A stretch of 64,000 nucleotides of DNA from assembly GCF_009796805.1 (NCBI RefSeq), contig NZ_CP047029.1, forward strand, positions 3,424,001 through 3,488,000. Direction: 5' to 3'. The DNA is from Algibacter sp. L1A34. Lineage in GTDB: Bacteria; Bacteroidota; Bacteroidia; Flavobacteriales; Flavobacteriaceae. The translations under genes were made by a program, and so were the position numbers. The notes beneath the pieces were generated by a model. It was not told the origin of the DNA, made no database searches, and saw nothing but the letters and a program-made list of their open reading frames with translations. Of the stretch, positions 52,698 through 60,691 are shown in pieces (the stretch's first letter is position 1; each line of letters begins with the position of its first letter).

Positions 52698-53327
52698 TTA
52701 AGATAGCGTGTCTAAAGCTTCTCCGATAAGAGTATTACCTTCTATAATTTCAAAAGTTTGGTTAATAGCGGCGTCATCATGTAGTGATCTCACTAAAGTT
52801 TGAGCAACATCGGCTCTACTAATAGAACCACTTTTATTTAAACTTTTTTCTAATTCAATATGGTCTGTGGCGTTATTATCTGTTAAGCTTCCTGGTCTAA
52901 CAATAGTATATGTTAATTCGCTTAATTTTAAATATTCATCAGCATTATGTTTAGCCATTAAGTAGCTTTTTAAGTCGCTTGCTTTTTCTGGGTTTTCTGC
53001 TCCCATAGAACTTAACATAACAAATTTCTTAACATTGGCTTTTTTTGAAGCATCTACTAATTTTTTTGCACCTTCTTGATCTACGTCAATAACGTTTTTT
53101 CCTCCAGAACCCGCTGCAAATATTACTTTATCTATACCTTTTACAGTATGAGAAATGTCTTTTTCTAAATCTCCTAAAACGGTTTCTATACCATCTTTTT
53201 TAAACTGTTCTTCTTGTTCGGCTTTACGAACCATAGCAACAGGTTTAAAATATTGAGATGCATTTAATAAGTTTACTATTTTTTTTCCGGTGGTACCGTT
53301 GGCACCAGCTACTAATATATTTTCCAT
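52698..53327 (-). CDS. atypical SDR/NAD(P)H-binding protein (YwnB/NmrA-like)
   Basis: 209 residues, Rossmann fold with the GxxGxxG motif 'VAGANGTTGKKIVNLL'. 'VIFAAGSGGKN', 'FVMLSSMGAENPEK' and 'YTIVRPGSLTDN' are typical of the YwnB/'NAD(P)H-binding' branch of atypical SDRs, which often lack catalytic Tyr-Lys and may sense NADPH. Likely a cytosolic oxidoreductase or redox sensor. Right end of the stress island. Confidence 0.87.
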   Translation of the reverse strand: MENILVAGANGTTGKKIVNLLNASQYFKPVAMVRKAEQEEQFKKDGIETVLGDLEKDISHTVKGIDKVIFAAGSGGKNVIDVDQEGAKKLVDASKKANVKKFVMLSSMGAENPEKASDLKSYLMAKHNADEYLKLSELTYTIVRPGSLTDNNATDHIELEKSLNKSGSISRADVAQTLVRSLHDDAAINQTFEIIEGNTLIGEALDTLS

Positions 53328-53483
53328 AATTTGTTTTTTTCAAAGGTGATACTATTTCATGTTTATCTTTAATCCAAATGAATCTATTATTGACACTATT
53401 ACTTTTTGAGAGTATAAACTTTGAGGAGATTGAATCTACTGTTTTATTGAGTTAAAAATTTATAGGATACCGTTAATCAGAGT

Positions 53484-53504
53484 TATATTTGATAATTAAA
53501 TTTG
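53484..53504 (+). promoter_or_regulatory. two overlapping -7 candidates
   Basis: TATATTTG (53484-53491) and TAAATTTG (53497-53504) both match TAnnTTTG and lie 77-90 bp before the small gene at 53582. Confidence 0.4.
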
Positions 53505-53581
53505 ACGGCATTATATAGATTAACAAACTTGGAATAATAAATCATCAAGGATGATTAAGTAAACACATAAAAAGAAAGATA

Positions 53582-53734
53582 ATGAAACAAGGAAAAGAAA
53601 ATTTTGAATTTGTAAAAGATAAGAATGATGAAAAAGGGAATTATATTTTTCAAAAAGATAAGCTGACGAAATATGGATTCTATTTTGTGGCAGCTATATT
53701 AATTATTTTGGTAACTTTTTTGATCTCTTTATAG
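53582..53734 (+). CDS. 50-residue single-helix membrane peptide
   Basis: ATG 53582 to TAG 53732-53734. A charged N-terminal half ('GKENFEFVKDKNDEKGNYIF') is followed by one membrane helix ('FYFVAAILIILVTFLIS'). It has two -7 candidates upstream. The family is not recognised, but the composition and promoter make a real gene likely. Too short for most gene callers. Confidence 0.6.
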   Translation: MKQGKENFEFVKDKNDEKGNYIFQKDKLTKYGFYFVAAILIILVTFLISL

Positions 53735-53776
53735 GATTAAAGACGAAATTATTCAACTCTATAATTATTTATAATT

Positions 53777-54496
53777 TTATCCAAGTAAGCCTAATAGGTA
53801 CTCATAACTTATTCCGAAAATAACAGCTAAACCATAGCTTAATAAAGTTCCTATAAGAATGTATTCTGTAAGTTTTCTATCTTTTGCTTTAGACAAATCA
53901 CTAAAACGAAGCACTGACTTTGCGGCAATCAAAAAGCCAATACCTGTCCAGTGTTGAGAAATTATTAAAACAAACACAAAAAGACGTTCAAGGATACCAA
54001 TAAAAGCACCAGCGTTTTCTAAAGATAAATTACTGTTATTTTCTTTAAAATACCATTTTGATATTACGGTTTTCATAATAATTGAAGAAACCACTGTTAC
54101 GCCTAATATAGCCGTAATTAGTAATAAGAATTTAGGGTTGTATAATGAGTTAATGTTTAAGGCGTAAGGCTTATAAACACTAACAACAATGGCGATTACT
54201 ATTAAATGTGCTAGTTGGTCTAAACCAAATAATAATCTAGCATTAGATTTTGTTTTTAGTTTAAGTTTGATGAGGTCTATAATGTAATGAGATAAGATGA
54301 TAATTAGAAAACCGAGCCAATATTCGAAATTGAATTGCAAAACGACAAGTAAAGCTGCAAAATGCACTAAAATATGATAATATAAGTATTTAGATTTGTG
54401 CTTGCGAGATTCTTTATGTTCTACCCATTTTTGTGGTTGAAGCAGGAAATCGCCTATAAAATGAGCAAGTATGAGTTTAATAAAGAGTATAATCAT
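53777..54496 (-). CDS. DUF3307 membrane protein
   Basis: 239 residues with about seven membrane helices. 'LILAHFIGDFLLQPQKWVEHKE' at the start and 'ILSHYIIDLIKLKLK' with 'FGLDQLAHLIVIAIVV' are the DUF3307 hallmarks, with conserved His and Asp residues buried in the membrane. Function unknown. Its start overlaps the end of the SatD gene by 4 bp, so the two are translationally coupled; this pairing recurs in Bacteroidota. Confidence 0.85.
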   Translation of the reverse strand: MIILFIKLILAHFIGDFLLQPQKWVEHKESRKHKSKYLYYHILVHFAALLVVLQFNFEYWLGFLIIILSHYIIDLIKLKLKTKSNARLLFGLDQLAHLIVIAIVVSVYKPYALNINSLYNPKFLLLITAILGVTVVSSIIMKTVISKWYFKENNSNLSLENAGAFIGILERLFVFVLIISQHWTGIGFLIAAKSVLRFSDLSKAKDRKLTEYILIGTLLSYGLAVIFGISYEYLLGLLG

Positions 54497-55092
54497 AATG
54501 TTTTTACTTGTGCGTTGTAGTAGTTTAATAGTTTGGAAATTTCATCGAAACCACCACGTTTCAGTCCTTTGCTAATATTACTTTGCGTAGTGTTAAAGTG
54601 TGCTGCAAGTTCCACTTGTGTAAGTTCGGGATTTTCTAAAGCCATTTTAATGAGTTTAGCTGAGGTTGTTGTCCAATTATTTATGGTAAGCAAAGCCAAT
54701 TCAAACATAATATTGGTTTGTAGATCAAAATGCTCAAAAGGAGATTTTATAGCAAGTGTTGTTTTTTTTAAGTCGTCAAAACATTCACCAGAATTAATAT
54801 AAGCCGTGCCGTTAGACTCGGTTATTTTATCGGAGGAATATGTTTTTTCTCCAAGACCTATCGCAATTCTAACATCAATTTTTTTGAATTGTTTTATACT
54901 CGATTTTATTAAAATAGCCGCTTTTAATGCTTGTTCCGGCTTGGTTTCTAATTGGAAACTATCACCTCTAAAAACGTCCCACTGCGTAGGCTGTTTACCA
55001 TATTGGTTCAAAACTTCTTTAAGCGTATTTAGCCATTTTTTGGGCTCGCTAGATTTTGAATTTATAATATCTCCCGTTATTATGCTAATCAT
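54493..55092 (-). CDS. SatD-family protein with C-terminal helix-turn-helix
   Basis: 199 residues. 'ITGDIINSKSSEPKKWLNTLKEV', 'FRGDSFQLETKPEQALKAAILIK' and 'VRIAIGLGE' form the SatD core (~1-130), which resembles nucleotide-cyclase-like folds. The C-terminal ~60 residues ('TQVELAAHFNTTQSNISKGLKRGGF') are a helix-turn-helix, suggesting DNA binding. It is coupled to the DUF3307 gene and has a -7 element at 55113-55120. Probably a regulator of that pair. Confidence 0.85.
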   Translation of the reverse strand: MISIITGDIINSKSSEPKKWLNTLKEVLNQYGKQPTQWDVFRGDSFQLETKPEQALKAAILIKSSIKQFKKIDVRIAIGLGEKTYSSDKITESNGTAYINSGECFDDLKKTTLAIKSPFEHFDLQTNIMFELALLTINNWTTTSAKLIKMALENPELTQVELAAHFNTTQSNISKGLKRGGFDEISKLLNYYNAQVKTL

Positions 55093-55112
55093 TGTAATTT
55101 AGGCTTCTTTAT

Positions 55113-55120
55113 CAAATGTA
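55113..55120 (-). promoter_or_regulatory. -7 element of the satD-DUF3307 unit
   Basis: Minus-strand TACATTTG, exact consensus, 20 bp before the start at 55092. Confidence 0.5.
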
Positions 55121-55299
55121 TTACTTTTCTGTTTCATTACAAAATATATTCCTTTAAAATAGAATATTTTATTTTATTCCTTTATATGGTAATATTTGTA
55201 AATATTACCTTTTAAGGTTTTAATTTTAAATATATTGTAATTAGCTACTATTTATATGCTTTAATTTTAAAAGTGAGGAAAATTAAAACTTCAAACTAA

Positions 55300-55307
55300 T
55301 ATATTTG
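55300..55307 (+). promoter_or_regulatory. -7 element of mscL
   Basis: TATATTTG, exact consensus, 20 bp before the ATG at 55328. Confidence 0.5.
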
Positions 55308-55327
55308 CAGTATAATTTATCAAAAAT

Positions 55328-55768
55328 ATGACATTATTTAAAGAGTTTAAAGAATTTGCTGTAAAAGGCAATATGATGGATATGGCAGTCGGTATTATTA
55401 TTGGTGCTGCATTTAACAAAGTAATCGATGTTCTGGCGAAAAAAGTAATTTTACCACCATTGACTTTATTAACCAGCGGCGTTAATTTTAAAGATCAACG
55501 GCTAATTCTTAAAGATGCGGTTTTAGATGCAACAGGGAAAATATTAACCGATGAGGTTGCTATTGGTTATGGCGCATTAGGTGAAGCTTTAATCGATTTT
55601 TTAATTATAGGTTTTACTATTTTTATTGTAGTAAAATTTATGAATAAATTACGAAATAAAGCACAAGATTCTGAAGATAAAACAGTGGCAACACCAAAGG
55701 ATATTGAGTTGTTAGGGCGTCTTACTGATTTAATGGAAGAGCAGAATAAGTTATTAAAATCGAAGTAG
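55328..55768 (+). CDS. mscL: large-conductance mechanosensitive channel
   Basis: 146 residues, typical of MscL. 'EFKEFAVKGNMMDMAVGIIIGAAFNKVIDVLAKKVILPPL' is the N-terminal amphipathic helix plus TM1, and 'ALIDFLIIGFTIFIVVKFMNKL' is TM2, followed by a charged C-terminal bundle. Forms a pentameric channel of the inner membrane that opens under osmotic downshock. Followed by a 50-residue basic gene 4 bp downstream. Confidence 0.95.
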   Translation: MTLFKEFKEFAVKGNMMDMAVGIIIGAAFNKVIDVLAKKVILPPLTLLTSGVNFKDQRLILKDAVLDATGKILTDEVAIGYGALGEALIDFLIIGFTIFIVVKFMNKLRNKAQDSEDKTVATPKDIELLGRLTDLMEEQNKLLKSK

Positions 55769-55772
55769 AATT

Positions 55773-55925
55773 ATGGGAAAGACAGGACGAGATAAAAACA
55801 CAAAGAATAAAGCTAAACACTCTAGGTTAATGGACCAAAAGAAGAATAAGAAAAAAGCTGAAGTTGCGTTGAGAAAAGAACGATTAAAGGAAATTATTAA
55901 ACGTTCTAAAGAGGAAAAGAGTTAG
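55773..55925 (+). CDS. 50-residue basic Lys/Arg-rich protein
   Basis: ATG 55773 to TAG 55923-55925, 4 bp after the mscL stop and thus translationally linked. Over 40% Lys and Arg in 'KNTKNKAKHSRLM' and a helical tail 'VALRKERLKEIIKRS'. Probably a nucleic-acid- or ribosome-associated peptide; no named family recognised. Similar short basic ORFs recur in flavobacterial genomes. Missed by callers with a 60-codon limit. Confidence 0.65.
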   Translation: MGKTGRDKNTKNKAKHSRLMDQKKNKKKAEVALRKERLKEIIKRSKEEKS

Positions 55926-55927
55926 TT

Positions 55928-57004
55928 TTAATCTTCCTTATTTTCAAATGCAGACTCATTACGCTCATTATATTTTACATTTTCTTTTATAAGAATATCG
56001 ATGGGTAAATATGTCTTAGAATTTGGTGCTTTATTTTGAACCAAATAATCAGTTAATATACGCACGGCTTCATAACCCTGATCGAATGGTTTTTGAGATA
56101 TTAAAAAAGAAACCGAATCGTTTAATAAACATTCAATGTTTTGAGGTGTGTTATCAAAACCAATCAATTTAATATTTTCTAAGGTTTTATTTTCTATACA
56201 ATCAACAATAATGTAAATTCTACTCGAAGGAACAAAAATGCCTTTAATTTCAGGGTTTTCAATTAAATAGCTGTTTATTTTTTCTTTAGTTTCTGCCGTA
56301 TTATCTAAGCTATCTAATTTTAGTGTTTGGCTTTTAGAGCTAACATTGTTTTTTAGAAAATAATCATTGAATCCTTTTATTCGGTTCGATACGGCATTGT
56401 TTTTTAATATATTATGTCGTGCCTGAAGAATTAAAAAAGTTTCAGCATTTGGACTGCTAAAATGCATTAACTTTCCAGCAATATATCCAGCTTTGTAAGA
56501 GTCTTGCCCAACAAAAGCCATGTTTTTAAACCCATCAATATCAATGTTTAAAAATAAGTAAGGAATATTTTTATCTTCTAAAAGTGCTACTATTTTTTTT
56601 GTTTCTTTCGAAAAATTAGGTACCATTATTACAGCCGTAGGTTCCGATGTTAATAAGGTTTTAAAAGTATCGAAATAGGAGAGTGCATCGTATTGATTAA
56701 AAGAAAAATTGTTAACCTGAATACCAAAAGTTTTTAAATCATCGGCCGCTTTTAAAATGCCTATATGTGGTGATTTCCAAAATAAATCGTCTGCATTATG
56801 TTTAGGCATTAGCGTTGCAATTATGTGCTTGTTTTTCATGGCAAGAGCACTAGCAATAGGGTTTACACTAAAGTTATGACGATTAAGAATTTCTCTAATT
56901 TTCGCTTCTGTTTTTTTAGATACGCCACCACGGTTATGAATAACACGATCTACTGTACCTTCGGAAACTTGGGCTTCTTTTGCAATATCTTTTATAGTAA
57001 TCAT
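55928..57004 (-). CDS. LacI-family transcriptional regulator of the hexuronate module
   Basis: 358 residues. N-terminal LacI helix-turn-helix and hinge ('TIKDIAKEAQVSEGTVDRVIHNRGGVSKKTEAKIREIL', 'NPIASALAMKN'), then a periplasmic-binding-protein-like effector domain. Divergent from the mannonate/uxu operon and flanked by two operator-like palindromes in the 179-bp gap, so it most likely represses that operon and responds to a hexuronate or its intermediate. Unrelated to E. coli UxuR/ExuR (GntR family). Confidence 0.88.
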   Translation of the reverse strand: MITIKDIAKEAQVSEGTVDRVIHNRGGVSKKTEAKIREILNRHNFSVNPIASALAMKNKHIIATLMPKHNADDLFWKSPHIGILKAADDLKTFGIQVNNFSFNQYDALSYFDTFKTLLTSEPTAVIMVPNFSKETKKIVALLEDKNIPYLFLNIDIDGFKNMAFVGQDSYKAGYIAGKLMHFSSPNAETFLILQARHNILKNNAVSNRIKGFNDYFLKNNVSSKSQTLKLDSLDNTAETKEKINSYLIENPEIKGIFVPSSRIYIIVDCIENKTLENIKLIGFDNTPQNIECLLNDSVSFLISQKPFDQGYEAVRILTDYLVQNKAPNSKTYLPIDILIKENVKYNERNESAFENKED

Positions 57005-57098
57005 CTTAAATAGGTCAAGTTTAAGTTTATAAGAAACAATTAAAAATTGAAATTATAGAACTTTAATTTTAAGCAATTTAGTTAAAAATAATTAGTTT

Positions 57099-57114
57099 TA
57101 GTGTGCGCACACTA
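57099..57114. promoter_or_regulatory. LacI-type operator 1
   Basis: TAGTGTGCGCACACTA, a perfect 16-bp palindrome, upstream of the -7 box at the -33 position. Confidence 0.7.
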
Positions 57115-57123
57115 TTTTTTTGT

Positions 57124-57131
57124 TATATTTG
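57124..57131 (+). promoter_or_regulatory. -7 element of the hexuronate operon
   Basis: TATATTTG, exact consensus, framed by operators on both sides. It sets the transcript start near 57138 and excludes the upstream ATG at 57103. Confidence 0.65.
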
Positions 57132-57132
57132 T

Positions 57133-57144
57133 GTGTGCGTACAC
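57133..57144. promoter_or_regulatory. LacI-type operator 2
   Basis: GTGTGCGTACAC differs by one base from the core of operator 1 (GTGTGCGCACAC, 57101-57112). Their starts are 32 bp apart, about three helical turns. It covers the expected transcription start. Confidence 0.65.
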
Positions 57145-57183
57145 GAAAACGTGCTATTAAAGAAAAATTCAACTATCAAAACT

Positions 57184-58011
57184 ATGAGTAAAGTAATTGT
57201 TTTAACAGGAGCAGGAGGCGTTATTTGTGGCGCATTAGCCAAAGCATTAGCCAAAGAAGGTCATAAAATAGCCGTTCTAGATTTGCGCAAAGAAGCCGCA
57301 GATATTATTGCAAACGAGATTAATGCCGATGGAGGTGTTGCAATTGGTGTTGCTGCAAATGTTTTAGAAAAAGAATCGTTACAAGACGCTAAAGACATTG
57401 TGAATGCTAAATTAGGCCCTTGCGATATTTTAATAAACGGAGCAGGAGGAAACCACCCATTAGGAACAACTTCTAATCCTCATTTTGCTGAAGCAGATTT
57501 AGATAATAAAACAGAAGGATTTAAAACCTTTTTCGATTTAGATCCTACAGGAATTAAATTTGTATTCGATTTAAACTTTCTAGGCACTTTGTTACCAACA
57601 CAAGTTTTTGCTAAAGATATGGTAGGCAAAAAAGGATGCAGTATTCTAAATATTTCATCTATGAATGCTTTTACACCGTTAACAAAAATACCAGCATACA
57701 GTGGTGCAAAAGCTGCCGTATCAAACTTTACACAATGGTTAGCAGTACACTTTTCTAAAGTGGGGATTCGTGTAAATGCATTAGCACCAGGTTTCTTTTT
57801 AACAGATCAAAACAGAAGTTTACTTACCGAAAGCGATGGTAGTTTAACACCACGTGGTAATCAAATTATAGAACAAACACCAATGGGTAAATTCGGTGAG
57901 CCGGAAGATCTAATAGGCACAACATTGTGGTTATGTGGAGAAGGCGCATCATTTGTAACAGGTGTTGTAATACCAATCGATGGCGGTTTTAGCGCTTATA
58001 GTGGTGTTTAA
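57184..58011 (+). CDS. SDR-family D-mannonate oxidoreductase (fructuronate reductase)
   Basis: 275 residues from ATG 57184; the frame is open to an ATG at 57103, but that lies inside the operator region and before the promoter's start site. Classical SDR: cofactor loop 'TGAGGVICGALAKALA', 'NGAGGN', catalytic 'LNISSMNAF...YSGAK' with Ser, Tyr and Lys. First gene of the operon before uxuA and uxaC, where it would interconvert D-fructuronate and D-mannonate with NAD(P)H. This is the SDR replacement of the longer UxuB type. Activity is inferred from context. Confidence 0.83.
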   Translation: MSKVIVLTGAGGVICGALAKALAKEGHKIAVLDLRKEAADIIANEINADGGVAIGVAANVLEKESLQDAKDIVNAKLGPCDILINGAGGNHPLGTTSNPHFAEADLDNKTEGFKTFFDLDPTGIKFVFDLNFLGTLLPTQVFAKDMVGKKGCSILNISSMNAFTPLTKIPAYSGAKAAVSNFTQWLAVHFSKVGIRVNALAPGFFLTDQNRSLLTESDGSLTPRGNQIIEQTPMGKFGEPEDLIGTTLWLCGEGASFVTGVVIPIDGGFSAYSGV

Positions 58012-58029
58012 ATAAATTAAAACTCTACG

Positions 58030-58044
58030 AGGTTTTCAAAACCT
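58030..58044. repeat. small intergenic hairpin
   Basis: AGGTTTTCAAAACCT palindrome between the SDR and uxuA genes, with ACG and TGT flanks that nearly extend the stem. May be a REP-like element or an mRNA-processing hairpin. Confidence 0.4.
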
Positions 58045-58066
58045 TGTAATAAAAGTATATAAAATT

Positions 58067-59242
58067 ATGGAGCAAACATGGCGTTGGTATGGACCAAATG
58101 ATCCCGTATCGTTATCCGATATAAAACAAGCAGGAGCAACCGGTGTTGTTTCGGCATTACATCATATTCCAAACGGACAAGTATGGACGGTAGAAGAGAT
58201 TCAAAAAAGAAAAGATACTATTGAAAAAACGGGTCTTACTTGGAGTGTTGTAGAAAGTGTACCCGTGCATGAAACTATTAAAACGCGCTCTGGTAACTTT
58301 CAAGAGTATATAGATAATTATAAAACCAGTATTCAAAACTTAGCAAGTTGTGGTGTGCATATTGTATGTTATAATTTTATGCCTGTTTTAGATTGGACAC
58401 GTACAGATTTAGGGTTTGAAGTGGAAGATGGATCTAAAGCTCTCCGGTTTGATGTGGTTGCTTTTGCGGCATTCGAGTTGTTTTTATTAAAACGCCCAGG
58501 TGCAGAAAATGATTATTCTTCAGAATTACAAGCCGAAGCTAAAGTTTACGCCGAGAATCTTTCCGAAGCCGATAAAAAACAATTAATTAATAATATTATT
58601 GCTGGATTACCAGGTGCTGAAGAGGGTTATACTTTAGAGCAATTTCAAACGATACTAGATACTTACGCCGATATTGATGCGCAAAAATTAAGAGAGAACT
58701 TAGCGGCATTTTTAAAGGAAATTATTCCTGTAGCATCTCAAAACGAGGTGTTAATGTGTATTCATCCAGATGATCCTCCTTATGCTATTTTAGGATTGCC
58801 AAGAGTGGTAAGTACAGAGGAAGATTATGCTTATTTATTTGCAGAAGTACCAGATAGATCGAACGGAATTACATTCTGTACAGGATCTTTAGGTGTTCGT
58901 GCCGATAATGATTTGGTGAAAATATTTGAGCGTTTTGCCGATCGTGTTCATTTTTTACATTTTAGAAGTACCCAACGTGATGCAAAAGGAAACTTTTATG
59001 AAGCCAATCATTTAGAGGGTGATGTTGATATGTATAGCGTAGTAAAAGCTGTAGTTTTTGAAGAAAGAAGACGAAAAGCTGCTGGTATGAAGGATGCTTT
59101 AATTCCAGTACGTCCCGATCATGGGCATCAAATGTTAGACGATTTAGGTAAGAAAACAAATCCAGGGTATTCTGGAATTGGAAGGTTGCGTGGTTTGGCA
59201 GAATTGAGAGGTTTAGAATTTGGAATTTCGAAAAGTTTATAA
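58067..59242 (+). CDS. uxuA: mannonate dehydratase
   Basis: 391 residues, the normal length of UxuA. '[18 protein letters not shown]'-like '[18 protein letters not shown]' near the start, '[20 protein letters not shown]' in the centre and '[13 protein letters not shown]' near the end carry the Fe/Mn ligands His, Cys, His and Asp. It dehydrates D-mannonate to 2-dehydro-3-deoxy-D-gluconate (KDG), the third step of glucuronate breakdown. KDG kinase and aldolase genes are not in the window. Confidence 0.95.
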   Translation: MEQTWRWYGPNDPVSLSDIKQAGATGVVSALHHIPNGQVWTVEEIQKRKDTIEKTGLTWSVVESVPVHETIKTRSGNFQEYIDNYKTSIQNLASCGVHIVCYNFMPVLDWTRTDLGFEVEDGSKALRFDVVAFAAFELFLLKRPGAENDYSSELQAEAKVYAENLSEADKKQLINNIIAGLPGAEEGYTLEQFQTILDTYADIDAQKLRENLAAFLKEIIPVASQNEVLMCIHPDDPPYAILGLPRVVSTEEDYAYLFAEVPDRSNGITFCTGSLGVRADNDLVKIFERFADRVHFLHFRSTQRDAKGNFYEANHLEGDVDMYSVVKAVVFEERRRKAAGMKDALIPVRPDHGHQMLDDLGKKTNPGYSGIGRLRGLAELRGLEFGISKSL

Positions 59243-59245
59243 ATT

Positions 59246-60658
59246 ATGAGTACTATAAATTCAAAAAACTTTATAAATGATAATTTTTTACTGAATTCTG
59301 AAGTTGCTGAAACATTATACCATCAGTACGCTAAAGATTTACCAATTATAGATTATCATAATCACTTATCTGCTAAACAAATTGCCGAAAACAAACCTGT
59401 TAGAAATATAACAGAAGTTTGGTTAAAAGGCGATCACTATAAATGGCGTGGTATGCGCGCTAATGGTATTGAAGAGTTTAATATTACAGGAGAAGCATCA
59501 TTAAAAGATAAATTTTTAAGCTGGGCGGAAACGGTACCTTATACTGTTAGAAACCCGCTTTTTCATTGGACGCAGTTAGAATTAAAACGTTATTTTGATA
59601 TCGATGACATTCTGCAACCAAGTACAGCAGAATCTATTTACGAGAAAGCAAATAGTATTTTAGAAAATAAAACACCGGCGCAGCTTTTAGAAGATATGAA
59701 GGTAGAAGTGGTTTGTACAACCGACGATCCATCTGATGATTTATTATTCCACAAAGAGATTTCTAAAGGTGATTTTTATACTAAAGTATTACCAACTTTT
59801 AGAGCAGACAATCTTTTCTTTATAGGAAAATCGGATTTTTTAGACTATTTAAAAAAGCTTGGAAATACGGCTGGTTTTAAAATTGATTCTCTTGAAACCT
59901 TTTTAAAAGCGATAGATGAACGGATTGTTTATTTTAATGGATTAGGATGTAGATTATCTGATTTTGGAGTAGGTGAAGCCTTAGAAATGGTTGATTTTAC
60001 CGATGAAGAGATTCATACTCTTTTCGAAAAGAAATTAAATAACGAAACCCTTTCAACTTTAGAAATAAACATATATCGCTCGTTTTTATTTTTATATTTA
60101 GGAAAAAAATATCACGAATTTAATTGGGTACAACAATACCATTTGGGACCAATAAGAAACAATAATTCTCGATTGGTATCGCAAGTTGGATTAGATGCTG
60201 GTTGCGATTCTATAGGCGATTTTCCGATGGCAGAATTTATGTCGAAATTGTTTAATACACTCGAATCAACAGGTCAATTAGCCAAAACGATAACTTATAA
60301 TTTAAATCCATCACAAAATGAAGTATTCGCCACAATGATGGGGAATTTTCAAAGTGCAGATGCTCCTGGAAAAATGCAATGGGGTTCCGGTTGGTGGTTT
60401 TTAGATCAAAAAGATGGCATGGAAAAACAACTAAACACGCTTTCTAATATGGGCTTATTAAGCCGCTTTGTTGGGATGTTGACCGATAGTCGAAGCTTTT
60501 TATCTTTTCCAAGACATGAATATTTTAGAAGAATTTTATGTAACCTAATGGCAGAAGATATTAAAAGTGGACTTGTACCAAATGATATAGAATTTATAGG
60601 AAAAACAATTCAAGACATTTGCTATTATAACGCTGTTAAATATTTTAACTTTAAATAA
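59246..60658 (+). CDS. uxaC: uronate (glucuronate/galacturonate) isomerase
   Basis: 470 residues, the standard length of UxaC. 'LPIIDYHNHLSAKQIAENK' has the metal-binding H-x-H, followed by 'TEVWLKGDHYKWRGMRANG' and 'LDAGCDSIGDFPMAEFMSKLF'. Converts D-glucuronate to D-fructuronate and D-galacturonate to D-tagaturonate in the cytosol. It starts 3 bp after the uxuA stop. Placed between uxuA and a TRAP transporter. Confidence 0.95.
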   Translation: MSTINSKNFINDNFLLNSEVAETLYHQYAKDLPIIDYHNHLSAKQIAENKPVRNITEVWLKGDHYKWRGMRANGIEEFNITGEASLKDKFLSWAETVPYTVRNPLFHWTQLELKRYFDIDDILQPSTAESIYEKANSILENKTPAQLLEDMKVEVVCTTDDPSDDLLFHKEISKGDFYTKVLPTFRADNLFFIGKSDFLDYLKKLGNTAGFKIDSLETFLKAIDERIVYFNGLGCRLSDFGVGEALEMVDFTDEEIHTLFEKKLNNETLSTLEINIYRSFLFLYLGKKYHEFNWVQQYHLGPIRNNNSRLVSQVGLDAGCDSIGDFPMAEFMSKLFNTLESTGQLAKTITYNLNPSQNEVFATMMGNFQSADAPGKMQWGSGWWFLDQKDGMEKQLNTLSNMGLLSRFVGMLTDSRSFLSFPRHEYFRRILCNLMAEDIKSGLVPNDIEFIGKTIQDICYYNAVKYFNFK

Positions 60659-60691
60659 ATAGAGATCACCACTAAACTAAACTAAATAAGA

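Noticed and set aside
37893-53352. GATAC found shortly upstream of four minus-strand stress genes (near 37893, 43888, 44586, 53348)
   Set aside because: Distances to the starts vary from about 21 to 40 bp, no partner -35 motif was found, and a 5-mer is likely by chance in such AT-rich DNA.
57103-57183. N-terminal extension of the mannonate oxidoreductase from ATG 57103
   Set aside because: The extension would be encoded by the operator and -7 region, upstream of the predicted transcription start, and has no SDR likeness.
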